Shown: positions 18,601-25,170, counted from the stretch's first letter. The stretch: 31,928 nt of DNA from an uncultured Clostridia bacterium (GCA_910578235.1 CAJTPP010000025.1:3322-35249); one strand, 5' to 3'. Program-made: numbers and translations. Notes: generated by a model not told the origin, from the sequence alone.

Positions 18601-20808
18601 GGCAGTATTCCAAGAGATATTGACTTTTGCAAGCGGCGATAATATATCATCACGGCTGAATGTTATTCCTTTCGCATCGTGTCCCTCGTCAAATATTCCT
18701 CCCGAATGACCGCCTATGCCATATTCGTTTTTCAAAAATTCAATACGCTCTTTCGTGTCCGTATGCTCTTTGAAATACAGATAAATTCTGATTTTGCCTT
18801 GTTCCATACCGCTTCCGTCTGTAAGCAGTCTGTCAATTTCATCTTCCGTTATAAACCGTGCCGCACTGCTCGTCTGATATTCATTTGCAGTAAAAGTAAT
18901 ATGCTGCCGCTGTAAATCGTGCAATAATGAAAGTACCTTATCGGGCGCATATATTCCGTATGCAACAACGCTTTTGTCATTATTATACACACTGCGTACC
19001 GCTTCAGCCGCATTTATGGCAAGGTCTATGTTTTCCGATTGCTTAAACAGTTCCGATACTCTGTCTACGGTATCGGGGAATGAATTACTAAACCATTCCG
19101 TATGAAAATGCTCCGACAATTCGGGGTATTTATCGGTATTTGTACTTCGGTACATTTCATAAAAAGTTCTTGCGGCTTTTTTATACTCAAACTCGCTTAT
19201 TTTATCAAGGGTTTCCTGCGGTGCGTATCTGCCGAGTTCCAAAAGTTCTTTGATACGGCTGTCGGCTTTTTCCCAAGAGATAAGCTCACCAAGATTTGAT
19301 GTAACCGCACTATCGCCGTATGCAATTTTAATACCGTCATCATTCCACCATACAGATACCTTGTTTCCGTCAAAGATAAAGCCTTTACCGCCCGTGCCGT
19401 ATTCGTTTTTAAGAAATGCAATGTTTTCTGCGGAAGATTTATCTTTGCTATATTCCGTACAGATATTTAAGATACTGTCTTTATTATTTGCTCCGCTTGT
19501 CAATACCTCGTCAATAATCTGCTGTGGCATAGAAAAAGCAGAGCCGAATGTTAATCGCTCTGCTTCTCGTATAATATTTTGTTGTTCTTCTTCGGTAGGG
19601 AGCAGTAAGTCAAACAGACTTAACTGTGTACTATTTCCGCTAACACGATTTCTTCCGCTGAATGTTTGAGATTGTTCATCAGCCGTGTCCACTTCATCGG
19701 GTCGGCGGCTTTCAGTTCCTCGTTCACGCCCTCCGCTTTCGCCATCTGCGACACTGTTTTCTCTACCTGTTCGGTCGCTGTCTTGTCGATTTCCTCCAGA
19801 TGCTCGTTCAGCGTTCCCATCAGCAGCATCGTTGTGTAACTGCTGTTTCTGTTCTGTTTCAGAAATTTCTCCCTCATTCTTCCGTATTTGCCTATCGGTT
19901 TGTCCTCCTGCGGCAATTTGAGGTCGGGAATTAGGTAATCGCCCGTCTGTTTGTAAGTTATGTTCTCTGACATTGTTATCCGTCCTTTCTTTGACAGTAT
20001 TGTTTTTGTCTTTATCAATATTGTACTGCGTATTTTCAGATTTTGCAAAAAATTCTCTCTCTTTTTTTATTTCCGCACGAATTGTGGCGGCAATTTCACG
20101 GAGAGCCTGTTCTGAAATACTGCTGACAGCGTTACCCAAAAGCGACAAGGTATCGGGAGTGTTGAAGTCAATAATATGTGGAAAGTCCTCAAAAGTGAAA
20201 TAATCGCTTGCTTCAATTCCCATACGCTCCAAAATCATATATGCTACGGAATTTTCAGCAGTTCTTTGAAATTCCACATCAATATTTACATTGTCCAATC
20301 CCTCTAAAAAGCTGTCTTTTCTTGCATATTTCAGTTCGGAAATATAATCGGCTTTGCTGTCCTCAACCGCATTATGCGCTGCACTGAACACCGCACCGAT
20401 AATACCCGATTTATCCGATAATTCACCAAAAGTATTTTCAAGCGTTTCAATAATTGCGTCTGCGTGTTTCGTCTGGTATTGCCACAGTTTGACTTCATTA
20501 CCGTAAAAACTGTTAGTATCGCTTATATCAAAAACATAATCAAGATATGTACGGTTTCCGCTTCTTCGAGGGAGTGCAATACCTTTTGCGCCCTTGTTTA
20601 TCCATCTGTGCAGCTTATTATTCCAAGTAGATAAATTCGCACAGGCTGTCGCATCGGGACGTTGTGCGTATATCATAAGCTGGTCTGCAAACGGATATTT
20701 ATATTGCCAAGCGGCAGAACGCAAAAAAGCTGTCCAATTTCGATAATCGGGCAGCTTTTTATATGTTTCGTCCGACAATTCGGATATGAATTGTATTTTT
20801 GTTGCCAT
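12643..20808 (-). CDS. 2721-residue polyvalent protein: ArdC-like, MutS-I-like, N6-adenine methylase and SNF2 helicase
   Basis: Domains in order: an ArdC-like N-terminal domain (1 to about 100; WTAFLRSAAWQYKYPFADQLMIYAQRPDA); a polar linker carrying QLSLFD near 395, a fair match to a sliding-clamp-binding motif; two related modules with FLKNEYGxGG (near 463 and 688); a MutS domain-I-like module (about 876-940; GDFYEIYGDEAEKAAEIL). Next come an adenine methyltransferase with EPSCGIGNF near 1246 and NVPFG near 1310, and an SNF2-type helicase. The helicase shows GHTVGAGKTW near 1917, VDEAHYYKN near 2081, ATGTPISNS and QRSGRIIRQGN near 2409. Such giant proteins are shared by phages and ICEs and are thought to enter or act early in the recipient, protecting or processing incoming DNA. 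Length is normal for the family. ATG start; AGGAGG twelve bases upstream. The coding end (MER, stop) holds the parM ribosome binding site. Confidence 0.92.
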   Translation of the reverse strand: MATKIQFISELSDETYKKLPDYRNWTAFLRSAAWQYKYPFADQLMIYAQRPDATACANLSTWNNKLHRWINKGAKGIALPRRSGNRTYLDYVFDISDTNSFYGNEVKLWQYQTKHADAIIETLENTFGELSDKSGIIGAVFSAAHNAVEDSKADYISELKYARKDSFLEGLDNVNIDVEFQRTAENSVAYMILERMGIEASDYFTFEDFPHIIDFNTPDTLSLLGNAVSSISEQALREIAATIRAEIKKEREFFAKSENTQYNIDKDKNNTVKERTDNNVREHNLQTDGRLPNSRPQIAAGGQTDRQIRKNEGEISETEQKQQLHNDAADGNAERASGGNRQDSDRTGRENSVADGESGGRERGTESRRPDEVDTADEQSQTFSGRNRVSGNSTQLSLFDLLLPTEEEQQNIIREAERLTFGSAFSMPQQIIDEVLTSGANNKDSILNICTEYSKDKSSAENIAFLKNEYGTGGKGFIFDGNKVSVWWNDDGIKIAYGDSAVTSNLGELISWEKADSRIKELLELGRYAPQETLDKISEFEYKKAARTFYEMYRSTNTDKYPELSEHFHTEWFSNSFPDTVDRVSELFKQSENIDLAINAAEAVRSVYNNDKSVVAYGIYAPDKVLSLLHDLQRQHITFTANEYQTSSAARFITEDEIDRLLTDGSGMEQGKIRIYLYFKEHTDTKERIEFLKNEYGIGGHSGGIFDEGHDAKGITFSRDDILSPLAKVNISWNTAAKRIDSLIKSDRYLTEREIAEDIPKYLSAKEQLRIRSEKIQFLDNIRKNGTPQERQQAIPKRLLYYIDTIHLSDKKIFNEFNLSEIIDANELKIAELVKKPEKRQQIIDCLEHMQTYAVTMDARSNAYLIAIDLKELQFINLHKVGDFYEIYGDEAEKAAEILDITITPKTVDGERLPIVGFPAHILEDYSKTLTENGYVIVFAEDEKEKSISDIIAEMTDDEKEAYINGTELTIDYGEGATLSDEEFAIYNALIEERSEAEQQSKLQQQEKSVEDIPQKSEMDAPITDEPQQKQTEDLSQYIGTVITDDDRKFIVDNINETMETVILRDVTFQEDTGIPIRREESLEWLKLHITPQQEQEQATDEPLKSAQPQKPQKVANTVVYPEIPLSERNNFVITDDELGYGGAKEKFHNNMEAIRVLKECEAEKRLATPEEQEILSRYVGWGGLPDAFDESKDNWSKEFHELSAALTPEEYEQARASTLNAHYTSPTVIKAMYKALENMGFKQGNILEPSCGIGNFMGLIPDSMENSKIYGIELDSITGRIAQQLYQKNSVAIQGYEDTTLPDSFFDVAVGNVPFGNYKLPDKKYNKHNFFIHDYFFAKTLDKVRSGGIIAFITSMGTMDKKNSAVRKYIAQRADLLGAIRLPNNAFLKNAATQVTADIIFLQKRDRMTDIMPEWVNVGQDENGYTINQYFIDNPDMILGEMTDENSQYGNSITCKPFEDSDLSEQLNDAIQNIHAQITEYEFDDISDEEIPSIPANPNVRNFSYTVVDGDIYFRENSVMNKVELNATAINRIKGLVEIRDCVRQLIECQSEDYPDNVIKLQQERLNTLYDRFSKKYGLINSRANSLAFSEDSSYFLLCSLEVLNENGELDRKADIFTKRTIGAKQEITKVDTSSEALAVSLAEKAKVDMEFMMSLTGKSEEDILSDLENVIFLNPLADGLHEEKYLTADEYLSGNVRQKLRTAQEYANTDDVFRANVEALTAVQPKDLTAAEISVRLGATWIPDKYIEQFTYELLDTPVSAQRQINVRYSKITGEWNVSKKTADYSNVKANNTYGTHRINAYKIIEETLNLKDVRIYDYKDNGKGGTTPVLNTKETAIAQQKQESIKQAFLDWIWKDPDRRETLVNLYNEIFNSKHPREYDGSHITFNGMNPEIELRQHQKDAVARIMYGGNALLGHTVGAGKTWTMVAAAMESKRLGLCNKSLFVVPNHLTEQWASEFLQLYPAANILVATRKDFEMKNRKKFCGRIATGDYDAVIIGHSQFEKIPMSVERQTKILQMQIDEVIDGIIEAKAKKAERITIKQLEKSKRNLEAKLAKLNDQSRKDDVVTFEELGIDRVFVDEAHYYKNLYTYTKMRNVGGISQTEAQKSSDLFMKSRYLDEITGGKGLIFATGTPISNSMVELYTMQRYLQYGTLEENNLHHFDAWASTFGETVTTIELAPEGTGYRAKTRFARFYNLPELMSMFKEIADIQTADMLHLPVPEAEYHTIAVDATDIQKEFVADCGERADKVRNNQVDPTVDNMLKITNDGRKIALDQRMENPMLPDDENSKVNQCIKTVFDIWEQHKDTKAAQLVFCDMSTPKNDGTFNVYDDIRKKLIDKGVPENEIEFIHNADTEVKKKTLFSKVRKGDVRILLGSTSKMGAGTNVQKRLIASHDLDCPWRPADLEQRSGRIIRQGNDNDKVHIYRYVTKGTFDSYMWQTVENKQKFISQVYTSKSPARSAEDIDATALSYAEIKALSTDNPHIKEKMELDMEVSKLKLIKSSFMSEKYALEDKVLKHYPKHIAELTQRIQGYEKDIAVAQQYPKQEDKFYTMTIDGLGYFEKKKAGEALIERCKKLNSVDPVVIGDYRGFQMSVSIDTVSKTIYLELKNELSYKVELGSDIFGNIQRIDNRIDDISGYCEYAKEQLADNQKQLEVAKVECKKEFPQEAELAEKIKRLAALDALLNMDKKGNEGVAMGEPDDADMPQHKKRKREMER

Positions 20809-20827
20809 TTATATAAGTTTCCTCCTT

Positions 20828-21208
20828 TCATCGTGAATATTCCGTTTTTCGTGCCTCACGCATTTTCTGTGCGGCGGATATACCTTGTTCAACAGAGGTT
20901 ATTTCGCCGTTTTCAAGTTTCTCCGCAAATTTAGCTTTATGCCGTGAGTTCAGACAATAATAATGTCTGCATAACCGCTGAACACTTCCGAGCGTGTCCT
21001 TGTTAGTGTTGACAATGCCGCATATCATTTCGCCGATTTTATCATCGGGAATTAGATGTACTTTCAAGGTCATTGTATTATTCAGCGGTATCATATTCGG
21101 CTGCATTAACACTCCTGCGCTGTTCAGTTTTGCACGGAGTTCGCCATCACGGCAAGTCAAGTCTGCCGTAAAGTTATTTGTTAAAAAGTTTATGTTTGCC
21201 GTAATCAT
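20828..21208 (-). CDS. Conserved-looking 126-residue protein, family not recognised
   Basis: I do not recognise this protein. It starts at ATG 21208 with GGAGG eleven bases upstream; a longer in-frame version would begin inside the previous gene. The N-terminus looks like beta strands (MITANINFLTNNFTADLTC), followed by a mixed region with three cysteines (LCRHYYCLN) and a helical, charged C-terminus (ITSVEQGISAAQKMREARKT). No membrane segment or catalytic motif is seen. It is tightly packed between the LPD28-like gene (22 bases) and the 2721-residue gene (19 bases), so it is co-transcribed with both and probably assists the polyvalent protein or element maintenance. Confidence 0.75.
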   Translation of the reverse strand: MITANINFLTNNFTADLTCRDGELRAKLNSAGVLMQPNMIPLNNTMTLKVHLIPDDKIGEMICGIVNTNKDTLGSVQRLCRHYYCLNSRHKAKFAEKLENGEITSVEQGISAAQKMREARKTEYSR

Positions 21209-21230
21209 TTTAATTAACACCTCCGTTTTT

Positions 21231-21851
21231 TTATCTCTCAAAGTCTTTGTCTGTATGAGATTTTTCGGGGACAATTCCTGCCGCTTTTTTCAATTCTCGC
21301 ATAGTCTTTGCGTTGCAATTTTCAAAATCGGCTTTTCTGCTCATAAAGCTGTCAAGGTTGCCCTTAAATTCGGGCGTATCTATATCAATAAGATATTGAG
21401 TGCAGCCACTGTCAAGATGACTGAAAAAGTCCTGTACCTTTTTACCGTTTTTAGCGGCTTCTTTTATGAGGTCAAAAGAAATCTCGTTATATACAAGCTG
21501 ACCGCCTGCGTTTGCATCGGGGTTATAATATACTTCGGTAAAACCGCTGTCGGTCTTGAAAAATTTATCTCGGTCAACCTCGCTGTAATTCGCATCAACA
21601 AATTTCGAGTTCATATCTTTTAATGTTTCCGCTGTCGGCTCGTATGTACTTCCGTTTCGCTCCATCACTTCGGCAAACTCACAAATATGGAATGTATTAT
21701 ATCCTATCTGCGTATGATAATCGTCGATATATGTGCATTTTCGGTCTGTTACAGAGCCGTCCTTAAATGTTATTTTTATTCTGCCGCCGTCGGGTATGCG
21801 GAATAACTCGTTGTAGTTGCTGTCTATAAAGCGTATTTCCTTTTGTTCCAT
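21231..21851 (-). CDS. LPD28-like polyvalent-associated protein
   Basis: This 206-residue protein begins with a segment I recognise as the large-polyvalent-protein-associated domain 28 pattern: ELFRIPDGGRIKITFKDG, then CTYIDDYHTQIGYNTFHICEFAEVMERNGSTYEP (about 15-75). The middle (FTEVYYNPDANAGGQLVYNEIS) and the C-terminal part (SRKADFENCNAKTMRELKKAAG) also recur next to ICE methylase-helicase genes in my reading of the family. These domains often appear fused to or beside giant polyvalent proteins, but their biochemical role is unknown. The start is ATG with AGGAG eleven bases upstream, two bases after the previous stop. Confidence 0.7.
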   Translation of the reverse strand: MEQKEIRFIDSNYNELFRIPDGGRIKITFKDGSVTDRKCTYIDDYHTQIGYNTFHICEFAEVMERNGSTYEPTAETLKDMNSKFVDANYSEVDRDKFFKTDSGFTEVYYNPDANAGGQLVYNEISFDLIKEAAKNGKKVQDFFSHLDSGCTQYLIDIDTPEFKGNLDSFMSRKADFENCNAKTMRELKKAAGIVPEKSHTDKDFER

Positions 21852-21853
21852 TG

Positions 21854-22606
21854 TTATTTCATCTCCTTATTTTTTGAAATGTATTCATCAACTTTTTTGT
21901 TTACTTCTTCAAAAGTTAAGCTATACTTAAATCCCTGCGATACAAGATTATTTTCGGCAGCAAGTCTTTCAAGTTCCGTCCATAACTGCGGATAGTGCGT
22001 TTTGAGATACGCCATTTCCATATAAGATTGATTAGGACAAAACCAACAACCGCCACGCTTTGTAAATTCATATATAGGGGACAATAAACCATATTGTTTG
22101 CATAAATCATACGCCATCTGTTCGGTATATCCGTATTCTGCAAGCAGAGATATTTTATTTGTACCGTTCAAGCGTTCAAGACGTTTCGGCTCGTCAATCG
22201 CAATTCCAACATATTGTATAAAGTCCTCATTTATATTTTTCAAAAACTTATGTATTGCCTTTGTCTTAATATCCCTGTTTATCATACACTTTCCGCCAAG
22301 CGGAAAACCACGCATTTTACCGTTTCGGTCAGCTATTTTTGATTGCGTGATTAAGGTATGAAATAAATCAATATAATCCTTGTCGGAATGTATGATTTTT
22401 ATGTTATATTCCCATTTTTGAAATAGTGGTATAGCCTTATTTTTGATAAAGTCTATGTGTTCGGGAAGTTCGCCGGATATGTTTCTGCGTTTATCAAACA
22501 TCACCTCATTAAAAATGATAGTCGATGGCGGTAAATGATGTATATGGTCGAGTATAACGGCGGCGGTGCTGTCCTTGCCACCACTCCAACTGTGATAGTA
22601 TCTCAT
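21854..22606 (-). CDS. PAPS-reductase-like PP-loop enzyme
   Basis: This 250-residue protein opens with the PP-loop SWSGGKDST (residues 6-14), which binds ATP or PAPS-type nucleotides in the adenine nucleotide alpha-hydrolase fold. Later signatures are GKCMINRDIK, YVGIAIDEPKRLERL and a cysteine pair in GGCWFCPNQSYMEM. These place it with the phosphoadenosine-phosphosulfate reductase family proteins seen in phages and conjugative elements. Those are more likely to act on nucleic acid (thiolation or base modification) than in sulfate assimilation; that role is inference. The start is ATG eight bases after a GGAG embedded in the last codons of the previous gene. No partner enzymes for DNA phosphorothioation (DndA, B, D, E) are visible. 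Confidence 0.85.
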   Translation of the reverse strand: MRYYHSWSGGKDSTAAVILDHIHHLPPSTIIFNEVMFDKRRNISGELPEHIDFIKNKAIPLFQKWEYNIKIIHSDKDYIDLFHTLITQSKIADRNGKMRGFPLGGKCMINRDIKTKAIHKFLKNINEDFIQYVGIAIDEPKRLERLNGTNKISLLAEYGYTEQMAYDLCKQYGLLSPIYEFTKRGGCWFCPNQSYMEMAYLKTHYPQLWTELERLAAENNLVSQGFKYSLTFEEVNKKVDEYISKNKEMK

Positions 22607-22608
22607 TG

Positions 22609-23517
22609 TTACCGCTCCATATCCTTGTGTTTTTTAGATTTAGTCTTTGCTGCCTTTTCCTCATAAGCCTTATATTCTCCCGTATATTCAAAAAGTTCAT
22701 TTTCGGCAGGAATATATACCTTGCTGTTTTCAAGACACTTAAATACATCACAAGATGTTTTATTACAAGCATTGTAAAATCCCTTATGCGTGTAATCAAT
22801 CTTATTTTTACCGTAACGGTCGTTGTATTTGTTGCTCCATATTCCCAAACTTTTATCTGAAATAGTATGATTTGATATATACTTAAAAGAGGTTGCAGCA
22901 TTTATAATGCCGATAGGTAAGAAGTGATAACCGCCGTACTCAAATACCATATTTCCTTTTACTGCTTTTTCAAATTCAAGCCGTTTTGTGAGCCATTCGG
23001 GATAATGCTCTTTCTTCAAAATACCGAGTACATCGTATCTTTCAAAACGAGTGTTCTTGTCTTTACATAAATACTCACAAAATATCGCCGAACCACGAGC
23101 ATTAAAATTTGCGCCGTTGCCGCCTGTGCATCGTACAATTTGATGAGCCTGTGTTCGATATTCGGGTCTTAATATATTCGCTTCAATAACAATAATTTTA
23201 CCCTCTAAATTTTTGTCGGTAATACTATCGCACATATCAGCGGTAATAATGCCTTTTGGCATATCTTTTTCAGCGGTTTTGACTTTTTCAATTTGGTCTT
23301 TGAGCCTGTTGGAATATGTTTCTGCAATTTCAATATAATCATCACTTACAAGGACGTTACTATATTGTTCAAATAATTCGTTTCTCTCGTAATCACCTAC
23401 CATATAAAAATTTCCTTCGGGGTTTTTCATATCAATACCGAGTACAATTTCTTTATCGCCGATATGAATAGAATTTATAATCTTATAATTTCCTGCTTTT
23501 CTGATTTCGGTATTCAC
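22609..23517 (-). CDS. Conserved-looking 302-residue protein of unknown function
   Basis: I do not recognise the family with confidence. The start is GTG 23517, which overlaps the previous stop as GTGA and has GAGG nine bases upstream; a TTG three codons earlier is too close to that site. The N-terminal part (IHIGDKEIVLGIDMKNPEGNFYMVGDYER) looks like a small beta domain. The centre (IIVIEANILRPEYRTQAHQ, CTGGNGANFNARGSAIFCEYL, RYDVLGIL) resembles accessory domains that recur beside ICE polyvalent genes. The C-terminal part is rich in aromatic residues and cysteines (NACNKTSCDVFKCLE), and the tail is lysine-rich, ending MER. The PP-loop enzyme follows after a two-base gap and uses a ribosome binding site inside this gene. 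Confidence 0.8.
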   Translation of the reverse strand: MNTEIRKAGNYKIINSIHIGDKEIVLGIDMKNPEGNFYMVGDYERNELFEQYSNVLVSDDYIEIAETYSNRLKDQIEKVKTAEKDMPKGIITADMCDSITDKNLEGKIIVIEANILRPEYRTQAHQIVRCTGGNGANFNARGSAIFCEYLCKDKNTRFERYDVLGILKKEHYPEWLTKRLEFEKAVKGNMVFEYGGYHFLPIGIINAATSFKYISNHTISDKSLGIWSNKYNDRYGKNKIDYTHKGFYNACNKTSCDVFKCLENSKVYIPAENELFEYTGEYKAYEEKAAKTKSKKHKDMER

Positions 23518-23717
23518 CGTCTGCAACCTCGCTTTCGTAAATATTTTTTTCTGCCCGTTTTCAAATACAATTCATAGTCAATGGGTGGATATTTCTCCAA
23601 GTCCTCATTATATTGTTTTCGGGTTTTATAAAAGGGGCATTTTCTGCGATTACAAATACGCTCCGTTAAAACTCCGCATCGTCTGCTGCGATAAGCGAAA
23701 CAGTCCTTATTTGCCAT
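23514..23717 (-). CDS. 67-residue four-cysteine (zinc-finger-like) protein
   Basis: A small basic protein with cysteines at 6, 14, 22 and 27 (DCFAY...RRCGVL...RICNRRKCPFYKT). The ending CxxxxCPFYKT is typical of little zinc-binding proteins in Firmicutes phages and ICEs. ATG start with GGAGG nine bases upstream, inside the end of the preceding gene. The stop overlaps the next start (GTGA). It may bind nucleic acid; nothing more can be said. Confidence 0.8.
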   Translation of the reverse strand: MANKDCFAYRSRRCGVLTERICNRRKCPFYKTRKQYNEDLEKYPPIDYELYLKTGRKKYLRKRGCRR

Positions 23718-23907
23718 TACTGCCGCCCTCCGTTTCTTTAAGACGGATAATGCTGATAATGTCATAGCCGTGTTGATTTGCAAGTTCTTTCAGCTTCATT
23801 ATCAGTTGCCGCCGTTCCTCTTTCTTGATATTCTTTATCGCCTTATATGCCGTCGTATCTATACAGCCGCTTGCGTTGTAGATTTCTTCATTTTTGTTGT
23901 TCGCCAT
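23707..23907 (-). CDS. 66-residue protein of unknown function
   Basis: The start is ATG 23907 with GGAGG five bases upstream; earlier in-frame starts overlap that site or the hairpin. The protein is hydrophilic and helical (AYKAIKNIKKEERRQLIMKLKELANQHG), ending in a short strand and a polar tail (IISIIRLKETEGG). It overlaps the four-cysteine gene by 11 bases. Small proteins with this TAYKAIKNI pattern recur in Firmicutes mobile elements, without known function. It follows a terminator-like hairpin, so its expression may be separate from parB. Confidence 0.75.
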   Translation of the reverse strand: MANNKNEEIYNASGCIDTTAYKAIKNIKKEERRQLIMKLKELANQHGYDIISIIRLKETEGGSNGK

Positions 23908-23919
23908 AATTACCTCCAT

Positions 23920-23947
23920 AAAAAAAGACAGCCGATTATTCGCTGCC
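23920..23947 (-). terminator. Terminator or attenuator after parB
   Basis: Minus strand: GGCAG-CGA-ATAA-TCG-G-CTGTC forms a compact hairpin with one bulge and a tetraloop, followed directly by T7. It stands between the parB stop and the ribosome binding site of the 66-residue gene, so it could limit read-through into the downstream gene cluster. Confidence 0.75.
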
Positions 23948-23975
23948 AAAATTGTTTTATTAAATTTATATTTGA

Positions 23976-24833
23976 TTATCGCTCCATCTGATTTTTCTTT
24001 TTTAGTTGCTGTTTTCTGTAATGTTCCAACAGTCGTATGATTGTATCCTCAATCTGCTTTTTCGTATAGTTTTTAGGAAAATAGCGGTTTATTTTATCCT
24101 CATCAAGAGTAATTTTAATTTTCTCCGGCTTCTGCTCCTGCATAATCGACTCAATGACTGCGGTGTTCAGCTTGCCATCTTGTGAAAATCTGCGTATTTT
24201 TCGGGATTGCTCAATAGACGGGGCAACTTCTTCCGCTTCGATTGACTGATAAACCTCTGACTGTTCCTTTGAGCCGAGATATGACAATTCAACTGCCGCA
24301 TTAAAGGCTATCTGTTTATTATCAACCATTTCAAGTAAAGGGTCAATCAGATTTGTTAAACGAATGTATCTGCGGATTTGGTCTTTACTTTCTCCAACCT
24401 GTTCTCCCAATATCTCACTTGATTTCTTGTGTGCAAATTGCTCACAGGTTAAATCTGTCCGTTTGCCTTGTCGTTTCATAGCTTCTAATTTCATCTGATA
24501 CGCGAAGGCTTTTTCGCTCGGTAGTATGTCCTCACGGTGTAGATTACTGTCAACAAGTAATATAATAGCCGTATCATCGTCAAGGTCTTTTACTATAACG
24601 GGTAATTTATCAAGTCCTGCCAACTCACAGCCTTTCAGTCTGCGGTGTCCTGCCAACATTTCCACACCGCCGTCGATGTGAGGTCTTGCGATTGTAGGTA
24701 CTAATACGCCATTTTCTTTTATACTCTCGACAAGTTCCTCCATATTTTCATCAAGCCGCACTTTGAATGGAGCGTCCTCATACGGTTTAATTTCGCCGAG
24801 TGGCATTAACTGTATTTTTTCTTCGCTTGCCAT
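23976..24833 (-). CDS. parB: ParB/Noc-family DNA-binding partition protein
   Basis: This 285-residue protein has the ParB N-terminal nucleotide-binding core. It shows LGEIKPYEDAPFKVR, ENGVLVPTIARP, AGHRRLKGCELAG (the box II that is GERR in chromosomal ParB) and VDSNLHREDILPSEKAFAY. A helix-turn-helix follows (SSEILGEQVGESKDQIRRYIRLTNL), then a charged C-terminus ending in a lysine-rich stretch and MER. Such proteins bind parS-like sites and slide as CTP-dependent clamps. I start it at ATG 24833, eleven bases after GAGG; a GTG four codons earlier overlaps the site. No ParA ATPase gene is seen nearby, which is common in ICEs. It may have a regulatory rather than a partition role. Confidence 0.92.
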   Translation of the reverse strand: MASEEKIQLMPLGEIKPYEDAPFKVRLDENMEELVESIKENGVLVPTIARPHIDGGVEMLAGHRRLKGCELAGLDKLPVIVKDLDDDTAIILLVDSNLHREDILPSEKAFAYQMKLEAMKRQGKRTDLTCEQFAHKKSSEILGEQVGESKDQIRRYIRLTNLIDPLLEMVDNKQIAFNAAVELSYLGSKEQSEVYQSIEAEEVAPSIEQSRKIRRFSQDGKLNTAVIESIMQEQKPEKIKITLDEDKINRYFPKNYTKKQIEDTIIRLLEHYRKQQLKKKNQMER

Positions 24834-25026
24834 ATTTTTTTGCACCTCGTTCCTGTTCTAATTTTTCCAATATTCGTTTTCCGTCTGCGTCTGTCAAAAC
24901 CATAAACCAATCAGACAGAAAAAAGCGTTTAATTTCTCGCCGCATCTGTGGGGAAGAAGCACGGCGATAATCTTTTACGGCTTGGATAATAATTGCGTTT
25001 GCAAGTTCCGTGTATCCGTTTACCAT
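24787..25026 (-). CDS. Small conserved mobile-element protein (79 residues)
   Basis: The start is ATG 25026 with GGAGG eight bases upstream. The sequence (YTELANAIIIQAVKDYRRA, then RREIKRFFLSDWFMVLTDADGKRILEKL) follows a pattern common in small proteins of Firmicutes phages and ICEs: a helix with AxxIxxQAVxDYR, then FFxSxWFxxLTxxDGxxILxxL. The function is not known to me. The end overlaps parB by 47 bases in another frame, so the two are probably co-expressed. It is the first ICE-backbone gene after the terminator that follows the defence cassette. No clear promoter is visible in the 80 bases upstream. Confidence 0.75.
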   Translation of the reverse strand: MVNGYTELANAIIIQAVKDYRRASSPQMRREIKRFFLSDWFMVLTDADGKRILEKLEQERGAKKYGKRRKNTVNATRRN

Positions 25027-25108
25027 TGTTGATACCTCCATATGTAAAATTAAAAAGTAAAGATATTGTCTTCATCACCTCCTCGCGATTGAATAATGTT
25101 TTGCATAT

Positions 25109-25146
25109 AAAAAAGGCATCATATCAAAAATTGATACAATGCCTTT
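25109..25146 (-). terminator. Strong terminator between the AbiE/ABC-3C cassette and the ICE backbone
   Basis: Minus strand: AAAGGCAT, two unpaired bases, TATCAA-TTT-TTGATA, two bases, ATGCCTTT, then more T. This 14-pair interrupted stem with a T-run should stop cassette transcripts before the 79-residue gene. Confidence 0.88.
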
Positions 25147-25170
25147 AAGACTTTTGTCATATATTTTATT

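Noticed and set aside
21854..22606. DndC of a DNA phosphorothioation system
   Set aside because: The PP-loop and cysteine motif fit only the broad PAPS-reductase family; no DndA, B, D or E partner is present.
24929..25075. Out-of-frame 48-codon frame after a strong AGGAGG site upstream of the 79-residue gene
   Set aside because: The ATG is only two bases from AGGAGG, the frame overlaps the better-supported 79-residue gene, and the product resembles nothing. The site is probably an orphan relic.
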